The notes under the pieces are model-generated. The model was not told the DNA's origin, searched no databases, and saw only the letters and a program-made list of their open reading frames with translations. Below, in pieces: positions 1 through 9,413 of a stretch of 64,000 nucleotides of DNA (position 1 is the stretch's first letter; the number at the start of each line of letters is the position of its first letter). Source of the stretch: Pseudomonas asiatica (GTDB taxonomy: Bacteria; Pseudomonadota; Gammaproteobacteria; Pseudomonadales; Pseudomonadaceae); assembly GCF_040214835.1 (NCBI RefSeq), contig NZ_CP157874.1:1802001-1866000 (forward strand), given 5' to 3'. The translations under genes and the position numbers were made by a program.

Positions 1-129
1 CAGCAAAGTGAAGCGGCCCGCGCTGCTGGCGGCCTCGGCGATGGCCAGGCTGAGGGTGGCACCGGGTAGATTGCCCCAGGTTTGTTTGCCGGCCGTGGCC
101 GACATTTGCGGTAGGCGCAGAACTGACAC
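1..129 (-). CDS. mfd: Transcription-repair coupling factor, N-terminal fragment
   Basis: The reverse strand encodes the first 43 codons, reading VSVLRLPQMSATAGKQTWGN and continuing off the window edge. This matches the start of Pseudomonas Mfd, the ATP-dependent translocase that removes stalled RNA polymerase and recruits UvrA. A GTG at 129 gives the usual N-terminus; an in-frame ATG lies at 105. It is divergent from the GAPDH gene, an arrangement I recall from other pseudomonads. Only the N-terminal edge is visible, so no motor motif can be checked. Confidence 0.75.
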   Translation of the reverse strand, partial: MSVLRLPQMSATAGKQTWGNLPGATLSLAIAEAASSAGRFTLL

Positions 130-311
130 GGGAGATTGCACTCCAAGCGTTGCGGCAAAGAGATCAATTGTACCGGTGACGGTGCCGGCTGTCAGGTTCG
201 AAAGGGCGTGAACGCTGGCTTGCGTGGCCGCGACAGGCGCTCATTGCCCGTAACGCGTTGGGGCGTCATAATGTAGCCCCTTTTTTCTGTCCCTACATGT
301 GGAAGGTTCCC

Positions 312-1760
312 GTGACTCAGAAGCCCGACCAGTGTCTTGGTGAGTGGATCGATCGTGAAGCCCTGGCTGAAGCGATGATCCCGCTTATCGGTCAGCTCTA
401 CCGCAACAACAACGTGGTGAGCTCGATTTATGGCCGTAGCCTGATCAACCGTTCGGTTATCTCGATCCTCAAGGCGCACCGCTTTGCGCGTCATCGTCAA
501 GCCGACGAAACCGAACTGTCCGTCCACGAGACATTCCCCCTGCTCAAGGCCATGAGCGAGCTGAAACTGGGCGCCGCTTCGGTCGACCTGGGCAAGCTGG
601 CCAACAAGTTCAAGCAGGAAGGCAATGGCCGCACTGCCGAGCAGTTCGTCCGTGAAGAACTGGCCGAGGTGGTTGGCCAGCAGAACGCTTCGGCGCGCAA
701 GGGCACCGACGTTGTCCTGTACGGCTTCGGCCGCATCGGCCGCCTGCTGGCGCGCATCCTGATCGAGAAGACCGGTGGCGGCGACGGCCTGCGCCTGCGC
801 GCCATCGTCGTGCGCAAGGGCGCCGAGAACGACCTGGTCAAGCGTGCCAGCCTGCTGCGCCGTGACTCGGTGCACGGCCCGTTCGATGGCACCATCACCA
901 TCGACGAAGCCAACAACACCATCACCGCCAACGGCAACCTGATCCAGGTTATCTACGCCAAGAGCCCGAGCGAAGTCGACTACACCCAGTACGGCATCGA
1001 AAACGCGCTGATCGTCGACAACACCGGCGTATGGCGTGATGCCGACGGCCTGGGCCAGCACCTGGCCTGCCCGGGCGCTGCCCGCGTGATCCTCACCGCA
1101 CCTGGCAAGGGCGCGCTGAAGAACATCGTGCACGGCATCAACCACGGTGACATCGCTGCCGATGACAAGATCATCTCGGCCGCTTCCTGCACCACCAACG
1201 CCATCGTGCCGGTGCTCAAGGCCATCAACGACCAGTACGGCATCGTCAACGGCCACGTCGAAACCGTTCACTCGTTCACCAACGACCAGAACCTGATCGA
1301 CAACTTCCACAAGGGCAGCCGCCGTGGCCGTGCCGCGCCGCTGAACATGGTCATCACCGAAACCGGCGCCGCCACTGCTGCCGCCAAGGCACTGCCAGTG
1401 CTGAAGGGCAAGCTGACCGGCAACGCCATTCGCGTACCGACGCCGAACGTTTCGATGGCCATCCTCAACCTGAACCTCGAGAAGGCCACCAGCCGCGACG
1501 AGATCAACGAGTACCTGCGCCAGACCGCCATGCACTCGGAACTGCACAAGCAGATCGATTACGTCAGCTCGCAGGAAGTGGTTTCGACCGACTTCGTCGG
1601 TTCGCGCCACGCCGGTGTGGTTGACGCCGAAGCGACCATCTGCAATGACAACCGCGTTGTTCTGTACGTCTGGTACGACAACGAATTCGGTTACAGCTGC
1701 CAGGTGGTTCGTGTGATGGAAGAGATGGCCGGTGTGAACCCGCCAGCGTTTCCGCACTGA
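312..1760 (+). CDS. gap: Glyceraldehyde-3-phosphate dehydrogenase, long GapB type
   Basis: This enzyme interconverts glyceraldehyde-3-phosphate and 1,3-bisphosphoglycerate with NAD(P). An N-terminal extension of about 135 residues precedes the Rossmann motif GFGRIGR (about 138-144). The catalytic cysteine lies in SAASCTTN (about C293) and the active-site histidine in ETVHSFT. The C-terminus carries the family signature WYDNEFGY. The long N-terminus is typical of the extra GAPDH of pseudomonads beside mfd. The frame is open from 258, but GTG 312 is preferred because GGAAGG lies six bases upstream; ATG 297 is the alternative. The product is about 482 residues. A strong terminator follows. Confidence 0.93.
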   Translation: MTQKPDQCLGEWIDREALAEAMIPLIGQLYRNNNVVSSIYGRSLINRSVISILKAHRFARHRQADETELSVHETFPLLKAMSELKLGAASVDLGKLANKFKQEGNGRTAEQFVREELAEVVGQQNASARKGTDVVLYGFGRIGRLLARILIEKTGGGDGLRLRAIVVRKGAENDLVKRASLLRRDSVHGPFDGTITIDEANNTITANGNLIQVIYAKSPSEVDYTQYGIENALIVDNTGVWRDADGLGQHLACPGAARVILTAPGKGALKNIVHGINHGDIAADDKIISAASCTTNAIVPVLKAINDQYGIVNGHVETVHSFTNDQNLIDNFHKGSRRGRAAPLNMVITETGAATAAAKALPVLKGKLTGNAIRVPTPNVSMAILNLNLEKATSRDEINEYLRQTAMHSELHKQIDYVSSQEVVSTDFVGSRHAGVVDAEATICNDNRVVLYVWYDNEFGYSCQVVRVMEEMAGVNPPAFPH

Positions 1761-1778
1761 TACGCTTGTAAGGCAATG

Positions 1779-1815
1779 AAAAAACGGGAACCTTCGGGTT
1801 CCCGTTTTTTTTTAT
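1779..1815 (+). terminator. Rho-independent terminator after gap
   Basis: AACGGGAACC and GGTTCCCGTT form a 10-bp stem around a TTCG tetraloop, followed by nine T. It lies 20 bases after the gap stop codon. Confidence 0.93.
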
Positions 1816-1830
1816 CCAGAATTTGTGTTT

Positions 1831-1940
1831 CCTGTGCCGGCCTCTTCGCGGGTAAACCCGCTCCCACAGGTATACCACTGCCCTCACGGACGACGCGGCC
1901 CTGTGGGAGCGGGTTTACCCGCGAAGAGGCCGGCACAGGC
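1831..1940. repeat. Inverted pair of REP palindromes (type A)
   Basis: Two inverted copies of a REP unit (core CGCGGGTAAACCCGC, flanked by GCCGGCCTCTT and TCCCACAGG) are separated by about 40 bases. The same unit recurs at 11477, 16968, 18967, 20263 and, as variants, 55765, 58161 and 61812. Such pairs are typical of P. putida intergenic DNA. Confidence 0.9.
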
Positions 1941-1957
1941 AACCGAGAGCCCGAACC

Positions 1958-2956
1958 TTGCGCACAGCCTTGCTGTTCATCCTCATGCTGCTCACCGCCT
2001 GCAACCAGGGCCCCACCCTGGAGCGCCTGGGCGGCCCGACCATGGGCAGCAGCTACAGCATCCAGTACGTGCGCGAACCCGGCGGCCCGGCGCCGGTCCA
2101 GGTGCAGGCGGCAGTCGAAACCATCCTGCACGACATCGACCAGCATTACTCGACCTACCGCGGCGACTCCACCGTCAGCCGTTTCAACCAGTTGCCCGCC
2201 AACCAGTGCCTGGTCCTGCCACCCGACATGCTCGAACTGGTCAGCCTTGGTCAGCACCTGGCCGAGCAGAGCGGCGGCGCCTTCGACCTTACCGTCGAAC
2301 CCTTGCTCGACCTGTGGGGCTTCGGCCCCCAGGCCCGTCACGAGCAGGTGCCCGACCCGCTGGCCCTGGCCCAGGTGCGCCAGCGCGTGGGCTACCGGCA
2401 CTTGCACATCGACGGCCAGGCCCTGTGCAAGGACGCCCCGGTACAACTCGACTTCAACAGCATCGCCGCCGGCCATGCCGTCGACCTGATCGCCGCGCGC
2501 CTGCAGGCCATGGGCGTGGCCAGCTTTGTCGCCGAAGCCACCGGCGAGCTCAAGGCCGCCGGCCGCAAGCCCGATGGCAGCCCATGGCGCATCGCCCTGG
2601 AGCTGCCCCGCGAAGATCGCCAGATAGCCCGCCAGATCATCCCGGTCAATGGCCTTTCAGTATCAACCTCGGGTGACTATCGGCACTATTTCGAGGAGAA
2701 TGGCCGGCGCTATTCGCACACCTTCGATGCCCGCCTCGGGCGCCCGGTGCAGCACGACCTGGCCGCGGTCACCGTGCTCGATGGCTCGGCGCTGCAGGCC
2801 GACGGCTATTCGACGCTGCTGTTGATCCTGGGCCCGGAACGTGGCTGGGATTTTGCCGTGGCGCATGACCTGGCCGCGGTATTGGTGACTCGGGCCGAGG
2901 GTGGCTTCGTCTCCCGAGCTACGCCCGCATTCGAACGGGCAGTGAAAGGCGAATGA
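1958..2956 (+). CDS. apbE: FAD:protein FMN transferase, ApbE-type lipoprotein
   Basis: ApbE attaches FMN covalently to threonines of flavoproteins such as Rnf/Nqr subunits. The N-terminus is a lipoprotein signal with lipobox LLTAC, so the protein is probably anchored facing the periplasm. Family features include the GPTMGSSYSIQY start of the domain, the SGGAFDLTVEPL region, DFNSIAAGHAVD, and the late SHTFDARLGRP segment. Length is 332 residues. The start appears to be TTG 1958, because the only nearby ATG (1985) would remove the charged part of the signal. It lies alone between gap and sthA. Confidence 0.88.
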   Translation: MRTALLFILMLLTACNQGPTLERLGGPTMGSSYSIQYVREPGGPAPVQVQAAVETILHDIDQHYSTYRGDSTVSRFNQLPANQCLVLPPDMLELVSLGQHLAEQSGGAFDLTVEPLLDLWGFGPQARHEQVPDPLALAQVRQRVGYRHLHIDGQALCKDAPVQLDFNSIAAGHAVDLIAARLQAMGVASFVAEATGELKAAGRKPDGSPWRIALELPREDRQIARQIIPVNGLSVSTSGDYRHYFEENGRRYSHTFDARLGRPVQHDLAAVTVLDGSALQADGYSTLLLILGPERGWDFAVAHDLAAVLVTRAEGGFVSRATPAFERAVKGE

Positions 2957-3158
2957 AAGCGCAAGCAGGGATGATCGCCGCCAGGGAATGGTTCACACAT
3001 GTAGTGCGGGCAAAATTGGCCTACGACGCGACCAAGGGTTAATGTGCGCGGCGTTCACGCTTGATTAGACTGCACCCGAATTTTCTCATGACGCCCCGGC
3101 GGCATGATCGCGCCCCGCGAGCGACCGTGGCTTGCGGGCCAGTTCTGAAGGAGTACGC

Positions 3159-4553
3159 ATGGCTGTCTACAACTACGACGTAGTGGTGCTGGGTTCCGGC
3201 CCGGCCGGAGAAGGTGCGGCAATGAACGCCGCCAAAGCAGGGCGCAAGGTGGCGATGGTCGATAGCCGTCGCCAGGTCGGGGGCAACTGCACCCACCTGG
3301 GCACCATCCCGTCCAAGGCACTGCGTCACTCGGTGCGGCAGATCATGCAGTTCAACACCAACCCGATGTTCCGTGCCATCGGTGAGCCGCGCTGGTTCTC
3401 GTTCCCGGACGTGCTGAAAAGCGCCGAGAAGGTCATCGCCAAGCAGGTAGCGTCGCGCACCGGCTACTACGCGCGTAACCGCGTGGACGTGTTCTTCGGC
3501 ACCGGCAGCTTCGCCGACGAGCAGACCGTCGAAGTGGTCTGCCCGAACGGCGTGGTGGAAAAGCTCAACGCCAAGCACATCATCATCGCCACCGGCTCGC
3601 GCCCGTACCGCCCGGCCGATATCGACTTCCACCACCCGCGCGTCTACGACAGCGACACCATCCTCAGCCTCAGTCACACCCCACGCAAGCTGATCGTGTA
3701 CGGTGCCGGCGTGATCGGTTGCGAATACGCCTCGATCTTCAGCGGCCTGGGTGTATTGGTAGAGCTGGTGGACAACCGTGGCCAGTTGCTGAGCTTCCTC
3801 GACTCGGAAATTTCCCAGGCGCTGAGCTACCACTTCAGCAACAACAACATCACCGTGCGCCACAACGAAGAGTATGAGCGCGTCGAAGGCTTGGACAACG
3901 GTGTGATACTGCACCTGAAGTCGGGCAAGAAGATCAAGGCCGACGCCTTGCTGTGGTGCAACGGCCGTACCGGCAACACCGACAAGCTGGGCCTGGAAAA
4001 CATCGGTATCAAGGTCAACAGCCGCGGCCAGATCGAGGTCGACGAGGCCTACCGCACCAGCGTGCCGAACATCTATGGTGCCGGCGACGTGATTGGCTGG
4101 CCGAGCCTGGCCAGTGCCGCTCATGACCAGGGCCGCTCTGCCGCTGGCAGCATCGTGGATAATGGCAGCTGGCGCTTCGTCAACGATGTGCCGACCGGCA
4201 TCTACACCATTCCGGAGATCAGCTCGATCGGCCGCAACGAACAGGAACTGACCCAGGCCAAGGTGCCGTACGAAGTGGGCAAGGCCTTCTTCAAGGGCAT
4301 GGCGCGCGCGCAGATCGCCGGTGAGCCGCAGGGCATGCTGAAGATCCTGTTCCACCGCGAAACCCTGGAAATCCTTGGCGTGCACTGCTTCGGCTACCAG
4401 GCTTCGGAGATCGTCCACATCGGCCAGGCGATCATGAACCAGCCGGGTGAGCAGAACAACCTGAAGTACTTCGTCAACACCACGTTCAACTACCCGACCA
4501 TGGCCGAAGCCTATCGGGTAGCTGCCTACGACGGCCTGAACCGGCTTTTTTGA
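3159..4553 (+). CDS. sthA: Soluble pyridine nucleotide transhydrogenase
   Basis: SthA is a cytoplasmic FAD enzyme that transfers hydride between NADPH and NAD to balance the two pools. The dinucleotide motif GSGPAGEG opens the protein. At the usual disulfide position the sequence is [11 protein letters not shown]: the second redox cysteine of lipoamide dehydrogenases is replaced by threonine, which is diagnostic of SthA. The NAD-binding motif GAGVIGCE and the C-terminal dimerisation domain follow. Length is 464 residues. AAGGAG five bases before ATG 3159 fixes the start. Confidence 0.95.
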   Translation: MAVYNYDVVVLGSGPAGEGAAMNAAKAGRKVAMVDSRRQVGGNCTHLGTIPSKALRHSVRQIMQFNTNPMFRAIGEPRWFSFPDVLKSAEKVIAKQVASRTGYYARNRVDVFFGTGSFADEQTVEVVCPNGVVEKLNAKHIIIATGSRPYRPADIDFHHPRVYDSDTILSLSHTPRKLIVYGAGVIGCEYASIFSGLGVLVELVDNRGQLLSFLDSEISQALSYHFSNNNITVRHNEEYERVEGLDNGVILHLKSGKKIKADALLWCNGRTGNTDKLGLENIGIKVNSRGQIEVDEAYRTSVPNIYGAGDVIGWPSLASAAHDQGRSAAGSIVDNGSWRFVNDVPTGIYTIPEISSIGRNEQELTQAKVPYEVGKAFFKGMARAQIAGEPQGMLKILFHRETLEILGVHCFGYQASEIVHIGQAIMNQPGEQNNLKYFVNTTFNYPTMAEAYRVAAYDGLNRLF

Positions 4554-4555
4554 GC

Positions 4556-4587
4556 GGCTCCGACCGGTGGCCTGAGCCGGTCGGAGA
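4556..4587. terminator. Possible bidirectional hairpin between sthA and glpQ
   Basis: CTCCGACCGG pairs with CCGGTCGGAG across a nine-base loop, directly after the sthA stop and eight bases before the glpQ stop on the other strand. There is no clear T tract, so termination is inferred from position. Confidence 0.55.
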
Positions 4588-4595
4588 GACCGATT

Positions 4596-5318
4596 TCAAC
4601 CCTGCCCGAGGGTGGTCTTGGCCAAACCGGGAAAGTCTGTAATCAGGCTGTCCACGCCAAAATCAGCGAGCCGGCGCATCAGTGCCGGTTCGTTGACCGT
4701 CCACACCGACACGTGCAAACCCTGGCCCTGGGCTTTGAGCAGGCGCTCGGGGGTGCACAGTGTCCAGTTCAATGCAAGCAGCTCGCAGCCGTAGTTCTGC
4801 GCCACCTTCAGCGGGTCGAGCCAGGCGTATTCGGCCACCAGCCCGCGCTTGACGTCCGGCACCAGCTCCAGGGCGGCACCCAGCACTTCGCGTGAGCTGG
4901 AGGTGATGGTCACCTTGTCCAGCAGGCCGTACTGCTGGGCCAGTTCGCGGATTGCCAGCACGGTGGTGGCGGCACGGGTGCGCGAGGCGCTTTTCACCTC
5001 CAGCTGCCAGTGCTCGAACGGGCATTTCTCGAACAGTTCTTCCAGTTTCGGGATCGGGCAGGGCTGGACGTGGCCCGGGCCGCCTTTGCGGGCATCGATC
5101 TTGACCAGCTCGGCGGCCGGGTGCTCGACCACCTTGCCGCGTTTGCCGGTGGTGCGCTTGAGGGTGGGGTCATGGATCACCATCAGCTCGTTGTCGGCCG
5201 ACAGGTGCAGGTCCAGCTCGCAGCGGGTCACGCCATGGGCGAGGCATTGCTGGAAGCTCTTCAGGGTATTCTCGGGCGCTTCGCCCTTGGCGCCGCGGTG
5301 GCCGTAGATCAGGGTCAC
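4596..5318 (-). CDS. glpQ: Glycerophosphodiester phosphodiesterase
   Basis: This enzyme hydrolyses glycerophosphodiesters to glycerol-3-phosphate and an alcohol. The GDPD motifs are present: YGHRGAKGEAPENT near the start, ELDLHLS, and IHDPTLKRTT carrying the second catalytic histidine. Substrate-side residues ELEVK-like (QLEVKS) and the C-terminal VWTVNEP/DFGVDSLITDFP segments complete the TIM barrel. At 240 residues with no signal peptide it resembles the cytoplasmic UgpQ form. It converges on sthA. Confidence 0.9.
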   Translation of the reverse strand: MTLIYGHRGAKGEAPENTLKSFQQCLAHGVTRCELDLHLSADNELMVIHDPTLKRTTGKRGKVVEHPAAELVKIDARKGGPGHVQPCPIPKLEELFEKCPFEHWQLEVKSASRTRAATTVLAIRELAQQYGLLDKVTITSSSREVLGAALELVPDVKRGLVAEYAWLDPLKVAQNYGCELLALNWTLCTPERLLKAQGQGLHVSVWTVNEPALMRRLADFGVDSLITDFPGLAKTTLGQG

Positions 5319-5349
5319 GTTCGTTCCTTCAAATCAGAGAAAAATGGGC

Positions 5350-5934
5350 TCAGGAGGCGGGGTCGTTCTGTTCCAGCTGCTGGCGCCGTTGCTGCTGCTG
5401 GCGCTGCAGGATGTAGCGAGCCAGCAGTTGCCGTTGGGCATCGGTCATGTCGGTGAATTCGGTGCCGACCTCGAAGCCGCCCTCCGGGCGCGGGTCGCAA
5501 TGGGTGACCTTGCCGCGCAGCAGCAGGCCATGGGCGCGCGGCATCAGCACCATCTTCACCTTCACTCGGGTGCCGGGGGCCACCGCTGTGGCTTGCGCGA
5601 ATTCGATGCCGCCCTCGGAGATGACCACCGGCTGGGGCTGGCCAACTTCGCCGATCAGGGTCTGGGCAACCACCGCGCTAAGCAGGTCGAGGCGTTTGTT
5701 CTGCGCGCGCAGGAAGGCGGCGAGGGTGCGGTCCTTTTCGCTCAGCTGGCGCAGCAGGTGTTGCGACTCGAAGTCGGACAGGTGCAGTTCGCTGAGCAGG
5801 TTGAATAGTGGCGAATCATCTTGCAACACATCTGGGTCAAGGGCTTCGGCCGCGCTGAGGGGGCTTATTTGAAGTGCGATCCGATCTTCGATGCGGTAGT
5901 ATTCGCGGCGATCTTCTTCGTCTAATGTCGTCAT
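5350..5934 (-). CDS. PilZ-domain protein
   Basis: A 194-residue protein with an N-terminal acidic start (MTTLDEEDRREYYRIEDRI), a helical middle section, and a PilZ-like barrel in the second half (VVISEGGIEF, then HGLLLRGKVTHCDPRPEGGFEVGTEFTD). PilZ domains bind cyclic-di-GMP; the RxxxR and D/NxSxxG motifs are degenerate here (VISEGGI), so binding is uncertain. The C-terminus is rich in Gln/Arg. It is divergent from lolC. The frame is open far upstream only because of overlap with lolC; ATG 5934 is the sensible start. Confidence 0.82.
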   Translation of the reverse strand: MTTLDEEDRREYYRIEDRIALQISPLSAAEALDPDVLQDDSPLFNLLSELHLSDFESQHLLRQLSEKDRTLAAFLRAQNKRLDLLSAVVAQTLIGEVGQPQPVVISEGGIEFAQATAVAPGTRVKVKMVLMPRAHGLLLRGKVTHCDPRPEGGFEVGTEFTDMTDAQRQLLARYILQRQQQQRRQQLEQNDPAS

Positions 5935-6027
5935 GGCGAACCCAAGGTAGCGGCGGTGGTCCGAGTGTAAAGCCGCCGTAGGCGCCTCGCCACAAGGACG
6001 TTCCCTTTCATCCGAACAAGCCCCGAC

Positions 6028-7278
6028 ATGTTCAGACCTCTTTTCGCATTCATCGGCACGCGTTATACCCGTGCCAAACGTCGCAATCACTTCGTCTCGT
6101 TCATTTCCCTGACCTCGATGATCGGCCTCGCCCTGGGCGTGGTGGTGATGATCGTGGTGCTCTCGGTGATGAACGGTTTCGACCACGAGATGCGCACCCG
6201 CGTGTTGGGCATGATCCCGCATGCCACGCTGGAGAGCGGCCAGCCCATTGCCGACTGGCCGGCCCTTGCCCAACAAGTAAAGCAGAATCCGCAGGTGGTG
6301 GCGGTTGCGCCCTTCACCCAGATGCAGGGCCTGCTGACCCATGAAGGCAAGGTGCAGAAGGTGCTGCTCAACGGCATCGACCCGGCCCGCGAGCGCGAAG
6401 TGTCGATCATCGACAAGTTCGTCCTTCAAGGCCGCCTCGACCAGCTGGCGCCGGGCGAGTGGGGCATCATGATCGGCGACAAGGCCGCGGCCAAGCTGGG
6501 CGTGGGCATCGGCGACAAGCTCACCTTCGTCGCCCCCGAGGTCAGCGTGACCCCGGCCGGCATGTTCCCGCGCATGAAGCGCTTCACCGTGGTCGGCACC
6601 TTCCACGTGGGCGCGGGCGAGATCGACGGCTACCTGGGCCTGACCAACATCAGCGACCTGTCCCGCCTGCACCGCTGGAAGCCCGACCAGGTCCAGGGCC
6701 TGCGCCTGAAGTTCGACGACCTGTTCCAGGCGCCACGGGTGGCCTGGGACATCGCCCAGCGCCTGGGTGACCAGGAGTTCTACAGCCGTGACTGGACCCG
6801 TACCCACGGCAACCTGTACCAGGCAATCCGCATGGAAAAGGCCATGATCGGCCTGCTGTTGCTGCTGATCGTGGCGGTGGCGGCGTTCAACATCATTTCC
6901 ACCCTGGTGATGGTGGTCAACGACAAGCGTGGCGACATCGCCATCCTGCGTACCTTGGGCGCCACGCCTGGGCAGATCATGCTCATCTTCATGGTCCAGG
7001 GCACGGTGATCGGGGTGATCGGTACCCTGATCGGCGCCGTGGTCGGGATCGTCGCCGCGCTGAACGTCAGTGCGGTGATCGCCGGCATCGAGAAACTGAT
7101 CGGGCACAAGTTCCTCAACGCCGACGTGTACTTCATCGATTACCTGCCGTCGCAGATCCAGGCCCAGGACGTATACATGGTCTGTGGTGCGGCGCTGGTC
7201 CTGAGTTTCTTCGCCACCCTGTACCCGGCCTGGCGTGCGGCCCGCACCCAGCCTGCAGAGGCGCTACGTTATGAGTGA
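6028..7278 (+). CDS. lolC: Lipoprotein-releasing ABC transporter permease LolC
   Basis: LolC is an inner-membrane subunit of LolCDE, which extracts outer-membrane lipoproteins and hands them to LolA. The 416-residue protein has one N-terminal TM segment ([20 protein letters not shown]), a large periplasmic domain, then three C-terminal TM segments beginning at [20 protein letters not shown]. The MacB/LolC-type motif [16 protein letters not shown] contacts the ATPase. It overlaps lolD by eight bases and is followed by a paralogous permease, lolE, giving the lolC-lolD-lolE order. Assignment of C versus E rests on that order. Confidence 0.93.
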   Translation: MFRPLFAFIGTRYTRAKRRNHFVSFISLTSMIGLALGVVVMIVVLSVMNGFDHEMRTRVLGMIPHATLESGQPIADWPALAQQVKQNPQVVAVAPFTQMQGLLTHEGKVQKVLLNGIDPAREREVSIIDKFVLQGRLDQLAPGEWGIMIGDKAAAKLGVGIGDKLTFVAPEVSVTPAGMFPRMKRFTVVGTFHVGAGEIDGYLGLTNISDLSRLHRWKPDQVQGLRLKFDDLFQAPRVAWDIAQRLGDQEFYSRDWTRTHGNLYQAIRMEKAMIGLLLLLIVAVAAFNIISTLVMVVNDKRGDIAILRTLGATPGQIMLIFMVQGTVIGVIGTLIGAVVGIVAALNVSAVIAGIEKLIGHKFLNADVYFIDYLPSQIQAQDVYMVCGAALVLSFFATLYPAWRAARTQPAEALRYE

Positions 7279-7969
7279 GTCGCGCATGAGTGATAAAGCC
7301 GTTCTGAGTTGCCGCAACCTGGGCAAGTCCTACGACGAGGGCCCGGAGTCGGTGCAGGTGCTGTCCGGGCTCAACCTCGAGCTGCACGCCGGTGAGCGGG
7401 TAGCCATCGTGGGTAGCTCCGGCTCGGGCAAGAGTACCTTGCTCAACCTGCTGGGCGGCCTCGACCGGCCGACCCAGGGCAGCGTCTGGCTGGCCGGCGA
7501 GGAGCTGTCGGCACTGGGCGAGCGTGCCCGTGGCCTGTTGCGCAACCGCGAGCTGGGCTTTGTCTACCAGTTCCACCACTTGCTGCCGGAATTCACGGCC
7601 ATCGAAAACGTGTGCATGCCGTTGCTGATCGGCCGCACGCCGATCCCCGAGGCCCGTGAGCGTGCCGAGGCGCTGCTCAAGCGCGTGGGCCTGGCCCACC
7701 GCTTCAACCACAAGCCGGCCGAACTGTCCGGTGGTGAACGCCAGCGGGTGGCGATCGCCCGGGCACTGGTCAACCGCCCCGGCCTGGTAATGCTCGACGA
7801 GCCGACCGGCAACCTCGACCACCACACCGCCCAGGGCATCCAGGAGTTGATGCAGGAACTGTCCAGTGCGTCGCGCACGGCGTTCCTGGTGGTCACCCAC
7901 GACCTCAACCTGGCGCGCCAGATGGACCGTGTATTGAAGCTCGACGACGGCCACCTGGTGGCGATCTGA
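7271..7969 (+). CDS. lolD: Lipoprotein-releasing ABC transporter ATPase LolD
   Basis: LolD is the ATPase of LolCDE. Walker A is GSSGSGKST, the Q-loop region is [14 protein letters not shown], the signature is LSGGERQRV, Walker B is [12 protein letters not shown], and the switch histidine is in VVTHD. The protein is 232 residues from ATG 7271, which overlaps the end of lolC; ATG 7286 is a possible alternative. Translational coupling with lolC is likely. Confidence 0.95.
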   Translation: MSESRMSDKAVLSCRNLGKSYDEGPESVQVLSGLNLELHAGERVAIVGSSGSGKSTLLNLLGGLDRPTQGSVWLAGEELSALGERARGLLRNRELGFVYQFHHLLPEFTAIENVCMPLLIGRTPIPEARERAEALLKRVGLAHRFNHKPAELSGGERQRVAIARALVNRPGLVMLDEPTGNLDHHTAQGIQELMQELSSASRTAFLVVTHDLNLARQMDRVLKLDDGHLVAI

Positions 7970-8030
7970 TCGACTGCACGGGGTGGCCGGTGCCGCCCCG
8001 TTTTCCTGTTTTCATTGGGTGTTTTCGTAC

Positions 8031-9272
8031 ATGTTCAGACCCTTGCCCATCTTCATCGGCGCGCGCTACACCCGAGCCAAGCGCCGCAACCACTTCATCT
8101 CGTTCATCTCGATGACCTCGATGATCGGCCTGTCGCTGGGCGTGCTGGCGATGATCGTGGTGCTGTCGGTGATGAACGGTTTCCAGCGCGAAATGAGTTC
8201 GCGCATCCTCGGCCTGGTGCCGCATGCCGCCATCCTCGGCGTGCAGCCGCTGGACGACTGGCACAAGGTGGCCGACGCGGCCATGCGCGACCCGGCGGTG
8301 ATGGCGGCGGCGCCGATTACCGAAATGGAAGGCATGCTGTCGTACAAGGGCGCGATGCAGCCGATCCAGGTCGGCGGTATCGACCCGGCCGAAGAGGGCA
8401 AGGTCTCGATCGTCGGCCAGCATATCGTCCAGGGCCGCCTGCAGGACCTGCAGCCGGGAGAGTTCGGCGTGGTCATCGGTGAGCTGACTGCGCGGCGCTT
8501 CCGCTTGAATACCGGCGACAAACTGACCCTGATCGTGCCGGAAATCAGCAAGGAGCCGGGCGGCATCACCCCGCGCATGCAGCGCCTGACCGTGGTCGGC
8601 ATCTTCAAGGTCGGCGCCGAGCTGGATGGCTCGCAGGCTTACATCCACGTCGACGATGCCGGCGCCATGCAGCGCTGGGCGCCGGGCCAGGTGCAGGGCG
8701 TGCGCCTGAAACTGCACGACCTGTATGCCGCGCCGCAGGTGTCCAAGGCCATCGCTGCCGGACTGGGCGATGCCTACCGGGCCGACGACTGGTCGCATAC
8801 CCAGGGCAGCCTGTTCAGTGCCATGAAGATGGAAAAGACCATGATCGGCCTGCTGTTGCTGATGATCATCGCGGTGGCAGCGTTCAACATCATCGCCACC
8901 CTGGTGATGGTGGTGAACGACAAGGGCCCGGACATCGCCATCCTGCGCACCCTGGGCGCCACACCGGCGCAGATCATGGGCACGTTCATGGTCCAGGGCA
9001 GCCTGATCGGCATTGTCGGGACGCTGATCGGTGGCGTGCTGGGGGTGATTGCGGCGTTCAACGTCAGCCAGATCGTCGGTTGGCTGGAGCGGGTGAGCGG
9101 GCAGCACATCTTTACTTCGGATGTGTACTTCGTCAGCAGCTTGCCGTCGCAGCTGCAGTGGGGCGATGTGGCGATCATCTGCACTGCCGGGTTGGTGATG
9201 AGCTTCCTGGCGACCATTTACCCGGCTTATCGGGCATCGCAGGTGCAGCCGGCGATTGGTCTGGCGGTTTGA
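8031..9272 (+). CDS. lolE: Lipoprotein-releasing ABC transporter permease LolE
   Basis: This is the second permease of LolCDE, clearly paralogous to the first: both begin MFRP followed by an [14 protein letters not shown] segment, and both have [12 protein letters not shown] in the cytoplasmic coupling region. There is one N-terminal TM, a periplasmic domain, and three C-terminal TMs; length is 413 residues. The start is ATG 8031, with only a weak ribosome site. The gene lies 61 bases after lolD and ends at a REP pair. Confidence 0.92.
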   Translation: MFRPLPIFIGARYTRAKRRNHFISFISMTSMIGLSLGVLAMIVVLSVMNGFQREMSSRILGLVPHAAILGVQPLDDWHKVADAAMRDPAVMAAAPITEMEGMLSYKGAMQPIQVGGIDPAEEGKVSIVGQHIVQGRLQDLQPGEFGVVIGELTARRFRLNTGDKLTLIVPEISKEPGGITPRMQRLTVVGIFKVGAELDGSQAYIHVDDAGAMQRWAPGQVQGVRLKLHDLYAAPQVSKAIAAGLGDAYRADDWSHTQGSLFSAMKMEKTMIGLLLLMIIAVAAFNIIATLVMVVNDKGPDIAILRTLGATPAQIMGTFMVQGSLIGIVGTLIGGVLGVIAAFNVSQIVGWLERVSGQHIFTSDVYFVSSLPSQLQWGDVAIICTAGLVMSFLATIYPAYRASQVQPAIGLAV

Positions 9273-9289
9273 TGTTTACCTGAGAGTCT

Positions 9290-9410
9290 GGGGGCGCTTT
9301 GCGCCCCTTTCGCGACACAAGGCCGCTCCCACAAGCATCGCGAATTGGCCAAGCTGACGCGATCCCTGTGGGAGCGGCCTTGTGTCGCGATGGGCTGCGA
9401 AGCAGCCCCA
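9290..9410. repeat. Inverted REP-like pair (type B)
   Basis: Two inverted copies of a second repeat family, core GGGAGCGGCCTTGTGTCGCGA, lie between lolE and the kinase gene. Related pairs are at 12554, 14576 and 47050. Confidence 0.88.
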
Positions 9411-9413
9411 GTT

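Noticed and set aside
192..1757. A 521-codon minus-strand ORF opposite the GAPDH gene
   Set aside because: It is the antisense of an intact, motif-complete GAPDH; high GC creates long open frames on the other strand. It has no recognisable domains.
3039..4418. A 459-codon minus-strand ORF opposite sthA
   Set aside because: The sense strand encodes a complete SthA with diagnostic motifs.
5935..7107. Upstream extension of the PilZ gene opposite lolC (frame open to 7107)
   Set aside because: The extension is antisense to lolC and shows no PilZ sequence; ATG 5934 fits the family start.
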